Notes under the pieces: model-generated | Told to the model about the DNA's origin: nothing | The model's input: only the letters and a program-made list of their open reading frames with translations | The model's database searches: none | Program-made: the position numbers and the translations under genes | Part shown: piece after piece, positions 1 through 8,989 of the stretch | Layout: every line of letters starts with the position of its first letter | Numbering within the stretch: the stretch's first letter is position 1 | Source: Collybiopsis luxurians FD-317 M1 | Taxonomy: Eukaryota > Basidiomycota > Agaricomycetes > Agaricales > Omphalotaceae | DNA: 18,242 bases | Assembly: GCA_000827265.1 (NCBI GenBank) | Contig: KN834755.1 | Span: 1,172,204-1,190,445 of the forward strand | Direction of reading: 5' to 3'

Positions 1-1029
1 GACTGGAACTCCCATTGGGGAGCCTCTTCAAGGCCACACTGATTGGGTGTGGTCAGTGGCATGTTCTCCAGATGGAAAGAGAATTTTATCTGGCTCTGCT
101 GATAAGACAATCCAGATCTGGAATGCGGAGACTGGAACTCCCATTGGTGAGCCTCTTCAAGGCCACACTGACTGGGTGGGGTCAGTGGTATTTTCTCCAG
201 ATGGAAAGAGAATTGTATCTGGCTCTGGTGATAAGACCATCAGAATCTGGAATGCAGAGACTGGAAGTCCCATTGGGGAGCCTCTTCAAGGCCACACTGA
301 TGGGGTGTCATCAGTGGCATTTTCTCCAGATGGAAGGAGAATTGTATCTGGCTCTGTTGATAAGACAGTCAGGATCTGGAATGCAGAGACTGGAACTCCC
401 ATTGGGGAGCCTCTTCAAGGCCACACCAATGGGGTGCAGTCAGTGGCATTTTCTCCAAATGGACAGAGAATTGTATCTGGTTATGATGACAAGACAGTCA
501 GGATCTGGACTGCAGAGACTGGAACTCCCATTGGGGAGCCCCTTCAGGGCCTCACTGGCTCTGTTGAATCAACTGACTTTTTCCCAGATCAAATTCCAGT
601 TGTGCCCAATCATTATACTTCAGGGCTTTTTAACTCTCAAATTAATTTTAGTGAAGTAAGACCCTCATTTTGTCCATCTTTAAAAATTTCTGACTTCATC
701 ATCTATTACTTTTATTAGAATTCAATTCTTCAATCCTGGATTTCCAATTTGTACCACATCCCCCTTGGACATAGTGAGTTTTAGTTTTCATTATATTTCT
801 TTTTCTCACCCCTTATTATCATTTAGACTTGGGATGGAGAGTGGCTGATGATGGATGGGTTTATTTTCCCAATGTCAAGAATGGTATTGTCTGGATCCCA
901 GACCAGTATCGCAAGAATTTGATTGCTGATGAGACACTGGTTGTGATTTCAGTGGATGGTTACAACCAGATTTCTTTTATAGATTGTGTGTATGGAGAAG
1001 ATTGGCATAAATGTTGGTCTTCCAAATAA
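1..1029 (+). CDS. WD40-repeat NLR-type (NACHT-WD) protein, 3' end; exons <2-655, 719-773, 827-1029
   Basis: This is the C-terminal part of a WD40-repeat protein; the 5' part lies left of the window. Exon <2-655 encodes 218 residues: four good WD40 repeats (GHT...[24 protein letters not shown]) and one degenerate repeat. A GTAAG donor at 656 and an AG at 717-718 give a 63-nt phase-0 intron. Exon 719-773 then ends at a GTGAGT donor at 774, and an AG at 825-826 gives a 53-nt phase-1 intron. The last exon, 827-1029, ends in TAA. The joined frame stays open and gives 303 residues. The tail reads [13 protein letters not shown], then IVWIPDQYR, then [10 protein letters not shown]. This resembles the C-terminal cap that follows WD40 arrays in many agaricomycete NLRs (a GW...LLFWVPP...FVHG..W..C type pattern, from memory). 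No NACHT is visible here. It is inferred from the near-identity of these repeats to those of the gene at 14797, which has one. Function would be self/non-self or ligand sensing. Confidence 0.85.
2..646 (+). repeat. Tandem 129-nt WD40-coding repeats (4 intact + 1 degenerate)
   Basis: Unit starts (ACTGGAA...) fall at 2, 131, 260, 389 and 518, so the period is exactly 129 nt (43 codons). The first four units are almost identical, including silent positions; GAGCCTCTTCAAGGCCACAC recurs with only isolated changes. Differences cluster at four codons: the residue after GHT (D/D/D/N), the next one (W/W/G/G), the one before SV (W/G/S/Q), and the one before DK (A/G/V/D). The fifth unit loses the SPDG and SGS.DKT motifs (it reads [11 protein letters not shown]) and leads into the splice donor at 656. 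Confidence 0.95.
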
Positions 1030-2872
1030 CTCTCTGTCTCAATATGCTTGTTTATTTTTACTTTGGGAAGCCAATGTTACCTGCATCCTTATTGTCCACT
1101 TATCCCCTTACTTTCTTTATAATGCCCTACCCCCCTGGCCGGCAATACTAATAGTCACCTTGTATCTTTTCTTTTCTTTTGCTGCTTGAATGTGCACCCA
1201 AACATCTCATTTTGTCTATATTTCTTGAAATCATAAGGCCTAGAAATTAAGCACTCTGTAGCTGTTTTTCAGTGTCTTTATCTCTGACTCTATTGCTGTT
1301 CCTGCCACTGTCTAAATACCCAAATTCCTGTTGTTCCTCCAAAGCTGTTCCATTGTTCACATTGTTCCATTCTCCCTTGCTTTGTTATATCATTTTTCCC
1401 TCTAGTACTTAACACCTGAATGCACTATATGTATACCAGGAGATGAAATGTAACAGTGTGATGTGACAATACAGTACTGGGCTGGAATAACAATATACAG
1501 CTAGCAGCTATCTGTAGTTGCTGTATCCAAATTAACTAGAGTAGGTGACACCTAGTCTAGCTTTCATTCATTGAACTCACAAAATCTTTTTAATCTTGAG
1601 TATTAGTCAGATGTGCCCCAGCTGCTGAGTTATCTCGGTCTATAAAAATGTTGCCCTGTTGTGGGCTAACAGCTGGTAAAATCAACAGTGACTTGCCAAA
1701 TGTGATAGTGAATATTTAATAATCCAAGTAGGACACATCTACCAACATCTTTGCTGTGTTCAGCTTCAATAGCATTACAAGGCCAAAGTGACTAAGCTTG
1801 AAAAGTACGAAGATTTTGGGGACTAAACAGGCCTGCCCAAAAATGCTGTTTAGGTGAGCAGACCACATACACATGCACATTATTCATGATCATCAATCTG
1901 TATTATAGTCTGCTTACAGTAGACTAGAGGGCACCATACAAATGTAGTAAAGTAATGAAATAAAAGAAGTAAAACCTTGATCTGGGATAAAGCTTCTTCC
2001 TGGGCTGTGAAGAGCAAGGTAAGACAATAGAAATGAGTTGGGGAGGGGATAAAGTATAGATGTCTACAAATGGAATTTGGAAGTGCTGGAGATATGCATC
2101 CATGCGCTACATCAGAAGACTTGCACAGTTATGAGTGCATGGAATGGAATGGAATGCCAAGTTTCTGCGGTGGTGATTTGCGCCTGATCCAAGACAGGCA
2201 ATTTTGAATTGATCTAAATTTTGTAATTTATATATTTCTAGCTTAGTTTTCATTACATTGGATGCTCCAGGAAAGCCCTTGACTGAACACGGCATGCCCA
2301 CCATGCACTAGCGCTGGCCCACTTACATGTCAAGTTCATTTTTTTTTGCTTCCTTTAGTTTTACCACTTATTTCATTGACAGATAGCTTAATGTTTGTAT
2401 AATAGTCCTTATTAGCCATGTGTTACAGAAAAAAACTGGCTCACAATTTGAACTGTCTTGAAATAAAAAACAGATGAAAAATGCAGCTCCACAGCTCCAT
2501 TCGATCTCCATTGCTACCTGGAAGCACAATAACATGATTAATTGACATATCTCTGCCCTCTACTGCAATGCACCTGATATCCCGAGAATTATTGCTTAAA
2601 TTTGGGCTAGAACTTGCTGATCCTGCCTGCCAGTACTATAGTTTTGTAAAAAAGACATCCCAGCTGGCCTTTCCAGTTGAAGTGCTTACAGCCAAGGACT
2701 GGAATATGCATATCCAGAACAAGGAGGTGAACAATATCACTGTGCTTTCTGCACTTCTTCCCTTGATGCGAGTGCTTATATTGGTTCAAGTACATTATAG
2801 AATGCTCTCCATTTTCTTTCCCTGACACAATGGCAGATTCTATCCTGAGGAAATTGAGAAACTTGCTCAATT
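1030..2872. other. AT-rich intergenic region without a recognisable gene
   Basis: This follows the stop of the first NLR gene. Open frames are short (under 70 codons) and their composition looks random. I see pyrimidine-rich stretches just after the gene (about 1060-1420), which probably include its 3'UTR, and a triple GGAAT at 2141-2155. No tRNA, no domain and no long repeat was found. Confidence 0.5.
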
Positions 2873-3076
2873 ACATCAGGAAAACTAAAGACACTTCAGA
2901 GATACTTCAGAAATCTCTCGGGGAGCTTAAAGGTCTTTAGAATTTTGGCCATAGCCTAGGCTGCCTAGGCTACCCAGGCTACCTAAAGCTCCCAGGGGTG
3001 CCTAGGCTAAGGCCAGAATCCTAGAGACCTTCAGGGTACCTTGGCTAGCCTGGGCCAAGGGTAGTTTTCCTGATGT
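2873..3076. mobile_element. MITE-like element 1 (204 bp, 15-bp perfect terminal inverted repeats)
   Basis: The left end ACATCAGGAAAACTA (2873-2887) is the exact reverse complement of the right end TAGTTTTCCTGATGT (3062-3076). The 174 bp between them is full of GCCTAGGCT, GGCTACC and CCCAGG words, gives no open frame, and looks non-autonomous. I see no clear target-site duplication, so the exact borders could differ by a few bases. Related ends recur at 3390, 3888, 4094 and 4881. Confidence 0.65.
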
Positions 3077-3187
3077 CCTACAGTGTATCAATGTATAAGT
3101 ATTGTATTAGTTGTCAATATATTCCTGACATCACCTTGAAATTTACATGTCATTGTGGGAATTAATATGAGACAAAAATGAGGTGAG

Positions 3188-3390
3188 TGTCATTTTGTTT
3201 GTCTTAGGGTTTGCCTCAGGCTGTCTCCAAGACACCCATGGTTCACCAGGGACTCTCAGAGATCTTTGGGGCTCTCTCAAAGACCCTAAAGAATTACAAC
3301 ATATGGGGGGATGTCCCCTGGGATTCTAATGCCCAGATAGCCCAAGGGGATTTTCAGTCAGCCTAGGCTGGGGTTACTTTTTACTGATGT
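3188..3390. mobile_element. MITE-like element 3 (about 203 bp, diverged)
   Basis: The right end ...AGCCTAGGCTGGGGTTACTTTTTACTGATGT (spanning about 3359-3390) reads in reverse complement as ACATCAGTAAAAAGTAACCC followed by AGCCTAGGCT. This matches the ends of elements 1 and 2. The expected left end about 200 bp upstream is weak: TGTCATTTTG, then TTAGGGTTTGCCTCAGGCTG. The interior again has the CCTGGG/CTCAGAGA word usage. Confidence 0.4.
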
Positions 3391-3480
3391 TCTATATTGT
3401 GGAGGCAAGTCAACCCAGCTTTATAAGTGCAAGGTACCTGAACTTGTGTGCTGGGTACAGGTTTGGAGTTGGGGTCTGGG

Positions 3481-3515
3481 TTGGGTCAGCAGTTTAGCAC
3501 CTGAACCTGACCCAA
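3481..3515. repeat. Small perfect hairpin (9-bp arms)
   Basis: TTGGGTCAG at 3481-3489 pairs with CTGACCCAA at 3507-3515 across a 17-nt loop. It sits in a GGGTTGGGTC/ACCTGACCC-rich stretch (about 3430-3530) that looks like transposon debris. No role can be assigned. Confidence 0.4.
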
Positions 3516-3632
3516 GCCACTCACCAGGAATCATATATACTGTTCCATGCTGTCAAATTTATTCCCTGTGCATTTGCCAGGGCTTCTTACTATGAAATTG
3601 GAATTCTTGCTTTGTTCTCTCATTTATTCTAA

Positions 3633-4165
3633 CAATTCCATTATGTTCCATGTTATGAATTATTTAAGTGTTACATTTGGTGGAACACTGGTCTTGAGTT
3701 TCAACCCTGTTGGTGTCAGAATACTGCACCAAGTTCAGACTCCCCAGGCCTTGAACAGGAAGGGGTCACTGCATAGCAGAGTAGTGCTGCTACAGTTGCC
3801 TTGGCCAACTGAACTGGGGTAACATGGACCCAGAAATGGGATATGATGTGTGTAACCTTAGGCCTAGCAAGGAACAGGTAGACTGCCACACCAGGAAAAA
3901 TGACCTGAAGCCCAGGCTGCCCAGGGACACCCCCAAAACCTAGGGAGCCTCAATATCCCTGAGGATCCCTGGGACCTCTGAGGCCAGTTGAAAATGGCTT
4001 TGAGATGGCCTCAGGATGCTCAGAGAGTCCAGGGTTGCTTAGGATTTAGAGGATGTCCCCTGGGCAGCCTGGGCTTTAGGGCTTTTTCCTGATCAGTGGT
4101 TCAACATGTGCAATTCTGTCATATTCCATGCTATGGATTACCTAACTGTTACAAAGTGGATTGAA
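3633..4165. repeat. Diverged direct repeat pair (3633-3690 and 4111-4165)
   Basis: The two stretches share CAATTC, TTCCATG, TATG, ATTA and TGTTACA in the same order, offset by about 478 nt, with many transitions between them. MITE-like element 2 lies between the copies. They look like two old copies of one longer element. Neither holds a plausible gene; the open frame over 3547-3822 is AT-driven and lacks any motif. Confidence 0.4.
3888..4094. mobile_element. MITE-like element 2 (about 207 bp, about 38-bp imperfect inverted repeats)
   Basis: The left end CACCAGGAAAAATGACCTG, followed by AAGCCCAGGCTGCCCAGGG, is mirrored by the right end. In reverse complement the right end reads GATCAGGAAAAAGCCCT, followed by AAAGCCCAGGCTGCCCAGGG, so there is one indel and a few mismatches over about 38 bp. 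Its length matches element 1 (204 bp). The terminal core TCAGGAAAA and the inner AGCCCAGGCT word are shared across the family. Confidence 0.65.
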
Positions 4166-5459
4166 TGCTTAATGTTGCCTTTTTCATTGACCCAGTTGGT
4201 ATACTGTTCCATTTTGAGCACTTTGTAAGTCACAGGTCACAGGAGCATATTATGAACTGAAATTTCATGCATTGTCACACATCTTGACTATTTTTTACAA
4301 AAAAAAAAACAAATTTCAGCAGCACCTTTGAGTGCTTAATGAATTCTTCTGCTGAAACCCATGCCAAATTTTTGTAAAGTCCCCAGTCCCAAGGGTGCTT
4401 ACAAAAATATTTTTTCATATGGGTTGGTCACAGTCACACCCCCTTATGAAGTGCTCACAATGGAACAGCAGGTCAGAATTTTTGCAGATTTTCAAATTAG
4501 ACATTGATGTGCAATGATGAGGTACCTGCCAGTAGACCAAGGACTATGACAACCTGGTAGCAGAGACCAATGACTGATGTGGTCACTATTATTAAATTAT
4601 ATTCTGCTCCATTCTGGGGGAAATTCTGTTGATCTCTGTACTTATCAGCTGCAGGAGATTGTAAAATTGAAGAGATATACTACTTCATCAATTGCAAAGA
4701 TATCTACTCATTGATGACACATTGCACCATGATGGTAATCAGGATTAGTTATACATAGTTTTCCCTCATCCTCAGGTTTGCCTTTAGTTATTAACTTGTA
4801 AACTTTGAATATAGTTCAGGAGCTCAATGCAGCTTTTTTAGCATGCATTGTACCATGAACAATGTAGTACAGTGTTCTAATACATCAGAAAAACTACTTG
4901 GAACCCAGGTTGCCAGGAAATGACTCCAAAATCCTAGTACCATAGAACAGAACAATTAATCATATCCAATATTCAAGTCTCACCACTCTGATCAAACCAC
5001 TGCGCCACATTTCTACAATACTTAGTGTGCAACCTCCATGGACAAGAGGAAATGTTTAGTCGGAGTGAATTCCTTATTCTTAATTGTAATTCTTCCATAA
5101 ACTTCAGGGGCGAGATGTTCCATCGTAGCAGTTGAGTTGGTAGTTGAGTGTATACTCTGCATGTTGGCAGTCAAAGTGGTGGATGAAAGGAAGGGTGGAG
5201 GGAATCAATATTAGATAAACAAACAACAAATGAGTGATGCTCTGAGCTACTTGGACAACTAGTTGGGATTCTCAATATAACGCCATGTTGCATTCTCAGA
5301 TTGTCAGAAGGAAGGGTTTTTTTCTTCTTTTTCCATAGTACTACTGTACTCTACTCTGCACATTTGCTCATACCTACTCCACTGAACTAACTCTCCTGCA
5401 GAACGGTCATTGTATACCATACAAAAAAGTGCACAGCTGATTGATTCAAGACCACTCCT
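4095..5459. other. AT-rich intergenic region with one truncated MITE-like end
   Basis: No open frame of note. At 4881-4917 a single left end (ACATCAGAAAAACTACTTGG, then ACCCAGGTTGCC) matches the inverted repeat of element 1, but no partner end lies about 200 bp downstream. It is probably a truncated copy. An A-run is present near 4300-4311. Nothing else can be supported. Confidence 0.5.
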
Positions 5460-5529
5460 GTGTCAACGCATCGGCAAGGACGGTAACCTGTCGGAAGATC
5501 CCGAGAGCCGAATCCATGCCGCTGTTCCG

Positions 5530-5640
5530 TTCCTGTAATTGGTGAAGTGATGTCACAAAACTCCACGTGCCTTCCGCAGTTGCAAATTCCGGAAGTACTT
5601 TACACAGTGACACTGGCTTTGTGGTTCACTCCATTGGTCG
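5530..5640. promoter_or_regulatory. Promoter-like island (inverted CCAAT boxes, CRE-like, E-box)
   Basis: A GC-richer stretch in AT-rich surroundings with several promoter words close together: ATTGG (inverted CCAAT) at 5538-5542, TGATGTCA (CRE-like) at 5548-5555, CACGTG (E-box) at 5564-5569 and ATTGG at 5633-5637. It lies upstream of the weak gene candidate at 6146. Each word is short and could occur by chance; their clustering is the only argument. Confidence 0.3.
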
Positions 5641-6145
5641 AAATGCTATACTCCATTGATCCTTTGCGCTTTCAAAATTCATTAGCGCTTTGAGGGAGAG
5701 GAAATTTGAAAGACATGAAGAAGGGAAGAACTCTAGTACTGCACATACTGAACATATCATTCAGGTAGATGCTGGGCACAGGCACAGTCTTTGCTGTATG
5801 TCCCAAATCCTTGTTCTCACAGTATCAGTATCATCTGTCCGGGATAGGATAGGATTAGATTGGTCCAAAAAAAAAATCTGATGTTCCTTTTTGGTGACAC
5901 CTAAAATGCCAGGTTTTTCAAATCAAAGGTGGCGGTGGCTTTAGACCACATTACATTTGCAATTTGTCCATTGGTCAGTTAAACTTTGAGCCCTTCTTCT
6001 GTCCTCATTTCCATCTGCCTTATTGTTTAAAATGCCATTGGGTTTTCTCCTTCATGTTTTGCATTTTCTCAAGGCCTAGGATTGGACTTTTTCAACCAAC
6101 ACATAGTACTATATCTCTTGTCCAGTACTGACTTGGTTGAGGGAG

Positions 6146-6707
6146 ATGACTGTGGACACGGCTACAACTTTAATGACCACATCGGCATCAACGAAGCAAG
6201 GGCAGGAGGATGATTTCAGAGGATGGAGGTCACACAATGGGCGGCATTACTTTCAGCCTCTAGGGGAGAGCAAGCATGTGTACTACGTTTCAGCTTCACG
6301 GAACAGTTTGGGGGATATGTATGTCATTGAAATTCTGTTCATGTTTTTCTGTTTGTTGATTACAATTTGATAGGTTTCTACATGCATCATTTATGACCAA
6401 GTAAAAATCAATCATTATGGATCCATTGAGGATAGCTCTTTGCTGGGCCATCCCTTGTTCTCAACACCCCCTGCTCATGTCCAAAGTTATTTGCAATTGC
6501 AATTTGAACAACTCACTGACATCGAGGAGGAACTGCATATCTGGTCAGTTTACTGTCAGCATCATCCATGATGAATGCTGATATGTTCGGTTCCTTAGGT
6601 TTTCACTGGCAAAGGATGCCATGAAAGAGGCTAATGACTGCCTAATGTTCAATAATCTCCTGAAAGATGGTGCGGAAACGGCAACAATCTATGCTTGCTT
6701 CAATTAA
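6146..6707 (+). CDS. Unrecognised small protein, weak three-exon model (6146-6286, 6374-6543, 6599-6707)
   Basis: Exon 1 starts at ATG 6146 and contains FRGWRSHNGRHYF, loosely like the GW...P.G..YF start of an agaricomycete hypothetical protein family (from memory). Exon 2 stays open for 57 codons (VSTCIIYDQVKIN, then FEQLTDIEEELHIW). A GTCAGT donor at 6544 and a TTAG acceptor ending at 6598 give a clean 55-nt intron, and the phase-2 join leads into LAKDAMKEANDCLMFNNLL, with TAA at 6705-6707. Total 139 residues. The weak point is intron 1 (6287-6373, 87 nt): its donor is GTTTCA, and the better GTATGT at 6319 breaks the frame. Another frame (6667-6903, ...SINSELSELISSYFNGP) takes over right where this one stops, so this may be a frameshifted pseudogene of a longer protein. 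No function is assigned. Confidence 0.3.
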
Positions 6708-6903
6708 CAGTGAATTATCAGAACTAATATCAAGTTATTTCAATGGACCTCAAATGTTATCTGATGAATGCACATCATACCTCGTCATCTCAACATCTGC
6801 CTCCAAAGAACAAACCCTCAAAATCCTCGCAAATGCAAACAAAATGGTGTCACAGTCAACCATGCACTCTTCGCACTGTCCAATGTCACGTGGGGACAGT
6901 TGA

Positions 6904-7219
6904 ATTTGAATTTTAAAGCTAAAGCTATCCAGGAGCCTTTGTGAGTTTTTATTTTTATTTTTATTTCTTGTTATCTTCTTTCGAAGATTGGGGTGACCAT
7001 TGTGTTGAAGTATCATCCGGCAGTCCGAGCGCACCGAAGCATGTGATTAGTTGCAATTATCTCTGAAACCTTTCATTGCATTTTTCTTCTTACCGCTTAC
7101 CTTTGTACCAGTACTTGTACAATAAAGGCCTAAGCATGTTTTCATCCTATCCATCCTCATCAACCCATATTTCAGCTCATTTACCCTTTACAGAAAATAT
7201 CAATACATTGTTCTGACAT
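6904..7219. other. Intergenic, no feature
   Basis: AT-rich sequence with an ATTTTTATTTTT run near 6948-6966 and an AATAAA-like word near 7120. It could be the 3' flank of the candidate at 6146. No coding signal on either strand. Confidence 0.4.
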
Positions 7220-8138
7220 GTCCTCTCCCTCTCACAGAATGATGTACATGGTGCTCAACCTCTGACCCTACTGCACCCTTCCGCCACCTACTGGTTCCTC
7301 ACACTCACCTACTTCAATGTTGTCCTCCCCACCTTTGTCCCTACCACCCTTGCCGCATTCTGGATGAGAGTAAAGGGTGTGAAAGAGTAGACCAGGAAGG
7401 TTGTCATGAGTCTGTTTTTGATGGCACAGGTGATGAGGGGGGCGAGGGTTAGGGTGGAGAGGGTTAGGGGGGTGAGTGCAGGTACAAATGGGGTGCGAGT
7501 AGTGGTGGTGGTGGTGGTGGTGGTGGTGTGAGTGGCAATAGTGAGGCAAAGACAGCGACAATGCAAATACAGCCGTTGTTGGAATTGTCCTCATCAGCGA
7601 CATCAGCAGCTACAGCATCGTCTATGTTATCTATTTTGCCCACATTGTCAATGACCTCGAGTTCGTTGTTGTCATTGTCAGTGTCCTTCTCATCAGCACA
7701 GTCAGCATTGTTCCTTATATCAGTACATGAAGGGGTTGGAGAAGGGGAAGGGAAAGGGCAGCACTGACAACACATCCCTCCCCACATCTATAAATGATGT
7801 TGTAGTTGTTCAGGATAATAGGAATGGGAAGGGAAAACAGCTGTTGCTGCCCCCCGGCACTGAGTGCAGCATTGTTTGGGTTGTCATTGATTGGCAATTT
7901 GGATTTGGTTTGGTTTATAGGCAGGAGGAATATGTTTCGGTTGGCTCTCATTCTGAGGGGGAGGGATGGGGGTTAGGTTTGGGGTTGGGGCTGTCGGTGG
8001 CAGGGGTGGTGGCAGGAAAGGATGGGGAGGGAACATGGTCTCAGTTACAATCGCAATGCCAGTAAGAACTACAATCGGAGCAACCATCCTCATCGAACCA
8101 CATTACCCCCTCACTTTCTGAACCTTCACCCTCATCAA
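7220..8138 (-). repeat. Repeat unit A: inverted, partial copy of the B/C repeat, decayed coding sequence
   Basis: Read on the minus strand, this stretch matches in order the cores of B (9595-10680) and C (12385-13205). The shared blocks are a GAAGGTTCAGAAAGTGAGGG box (8108-8127 region), an AATGACAACCCAAACAATGC box (about 7871-7892), an Asp/Asn-rich coding stretch (about 7590-7720), a CTAACCCTCGCCCC box (about 7439-7452) and a GGGACAAAGGTGGGGAGGAC box (about 7325-7344). The frame there ends GTKVGRTTLK-stop, as in B (GTKAEKTTLK-stop). A minus-strand frame gives a His/Thr/Pro run from a (CAC)9 tract, then a hydrophobic Leu/Thr stretch. Frames change between blocks, so I read it as decayed coding DNA rather than an intact gene. 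The family is not recognised. Confidence 0.6.
7502..7528. repeat. (GTG)9 microsatellite
   Basis: Nine uninterrupted GTG triplets inside repeat unit A, equal to (CAC)9 on the unit's sense strand. Units B and C have no equivalent run at the matching place, so it is a local expansion. Low-complexity Pro/His/Thr frames around it are a consequence of this tract. Confidence 0.9.
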
Positions 8139-8186
8139 CTACAAATGATGTAACCCATTCCCAAGCTCCATCCACCGCTGACTTAC

Positions 8187-8393
8187 CTGTTTCCTCCTAT
8201 TCATTGTAATCAGAGGTTGGGGCAGCCTTTGAACTGCGCAAGTTTGCTTGATGCACTGTAGCCTTCTCTCCTGGGCAGGGTTTGCAGATCTCCAGCATGC
8301 ATTTGTGATTGCCTGATCCTTCTGTTCCAATGTGCAGGATTCCCAAGCCATGCCCATTGAAGACAGCCTCTCATCTAAAATAACTTTGGATAT
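8187..8393 (-). other. Candidate internal coding exon, 69 codons, unknown protein
   Basis: On the minus strand a CTCTCAG acceptor (ending at 8394) precedes a 207-nt stretch open in only one of three frames. It ends at a perfect CAG|GTAAGT donor (8186-8181). The peptide has a normal charged composition, e.g. ILDERLSSMGMAWESCTLEQ and ANPAQERRLQCIKQ. A plausible next acceptor (TAG at 8141-8139) leads straight into repeat unit A, but phase 0 there meets a stop after 11 codons; a different phase would read DEGEGSESEGVMWFDEDG. Another open minus stretch, 8617-8429 (MEERLKSMEYARRLGSKIKF...), could be an upstream exon, but I could not find a phase-compatible join. It may be a remnant of the gene from which the A/B/C repeat came. 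No family recognised. Confidence 0.3.
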
Positions 8394-8396
8394 CTG

Positions 8397-8989
8397 AGAG
8401 GACCGGCTAGTTGCACTCAACCAGTTTGTCAATATGGATCCAAGTGGCTTGCATCTATATACAAGGGCTTGAGGGTGAGTCTCAAAATCTCTATCTTGTT
8501 AGATGGTTTGCTAAGTTGTTGATTTTCTCCCTCAGTATCTACAATGGATGAACAAACAAATTTGATCTTGCTCCCCAACCTTCGAGCATATTCCATTGAC
8601 TTCAACCTTTCTTCCACCCATCACGGTTCAGTACATTTTTGGCGTACCTTATACCCCCTCCCATGTATATCATCATCTTACTCACCAATTCCCTCCTGCA
8701 ATTGTCGTAACATTTTCATCCTCGACCTTTGGCTTTCAGCATTCCACTTTCAACTATGGCAGAGGGGGTGTAACCACTTGTTCTGCGTGGAAAATTTGAT
8801 CCTCGTCATGCCACAAAAAGTGACTTATGTCGCAATTCATGGTTAACATTTTTTTCCCCCTCCTAATGTGTTTTACATGTTACGCTATTCCAAATACTTC
8901 ATTGTACCAAGTTTTACTGTTGTACCCTTGCCTTTCTCACTGCATTATCCCCTCGTCGCTGTTCATTTGCATTTGCTTTGCAGAGTGTG
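8397..8989. other. Unassigned stretch, possible minus-strand exon remnants
   Basis: A GTGAGT donor on the minus strand (8685-8680) follows a short open reading (…SQRSRMKMLRQLQEGI, about 8735-8686), and 8617-8429 is open in one minus frame. No consistent full model could be built. The plus-strand frames here have the Cys/Phe/Leu-rich composition of an antisense shadow. Confidence 0.25.

Noticed and set aside
15..659. Long plus-strand open frame parallel to the WD40 array (214 codons)
   Set aside because: It exists only because the 129-nt repeat keeps an alternative frame open in every unit. The WD40 motifs are in the frame starting at 2.
7447..7469. Two GGTTAGGG words, like telomeric repeats
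   Set aside because: They are not tandem. They lie inside a block conserved (as CTAACCC/CTAGCCC) in repeat units B and C with other sequence around it, so the repeat family explains them.
7268..7787. Overlapping minus-strand frames rich in His, Thr or Pro
   Set aside because: They are generated by the (CAC)9 tract and the pyrimidine-rich repeat A. The frames disagree with the conserved block order over any length.
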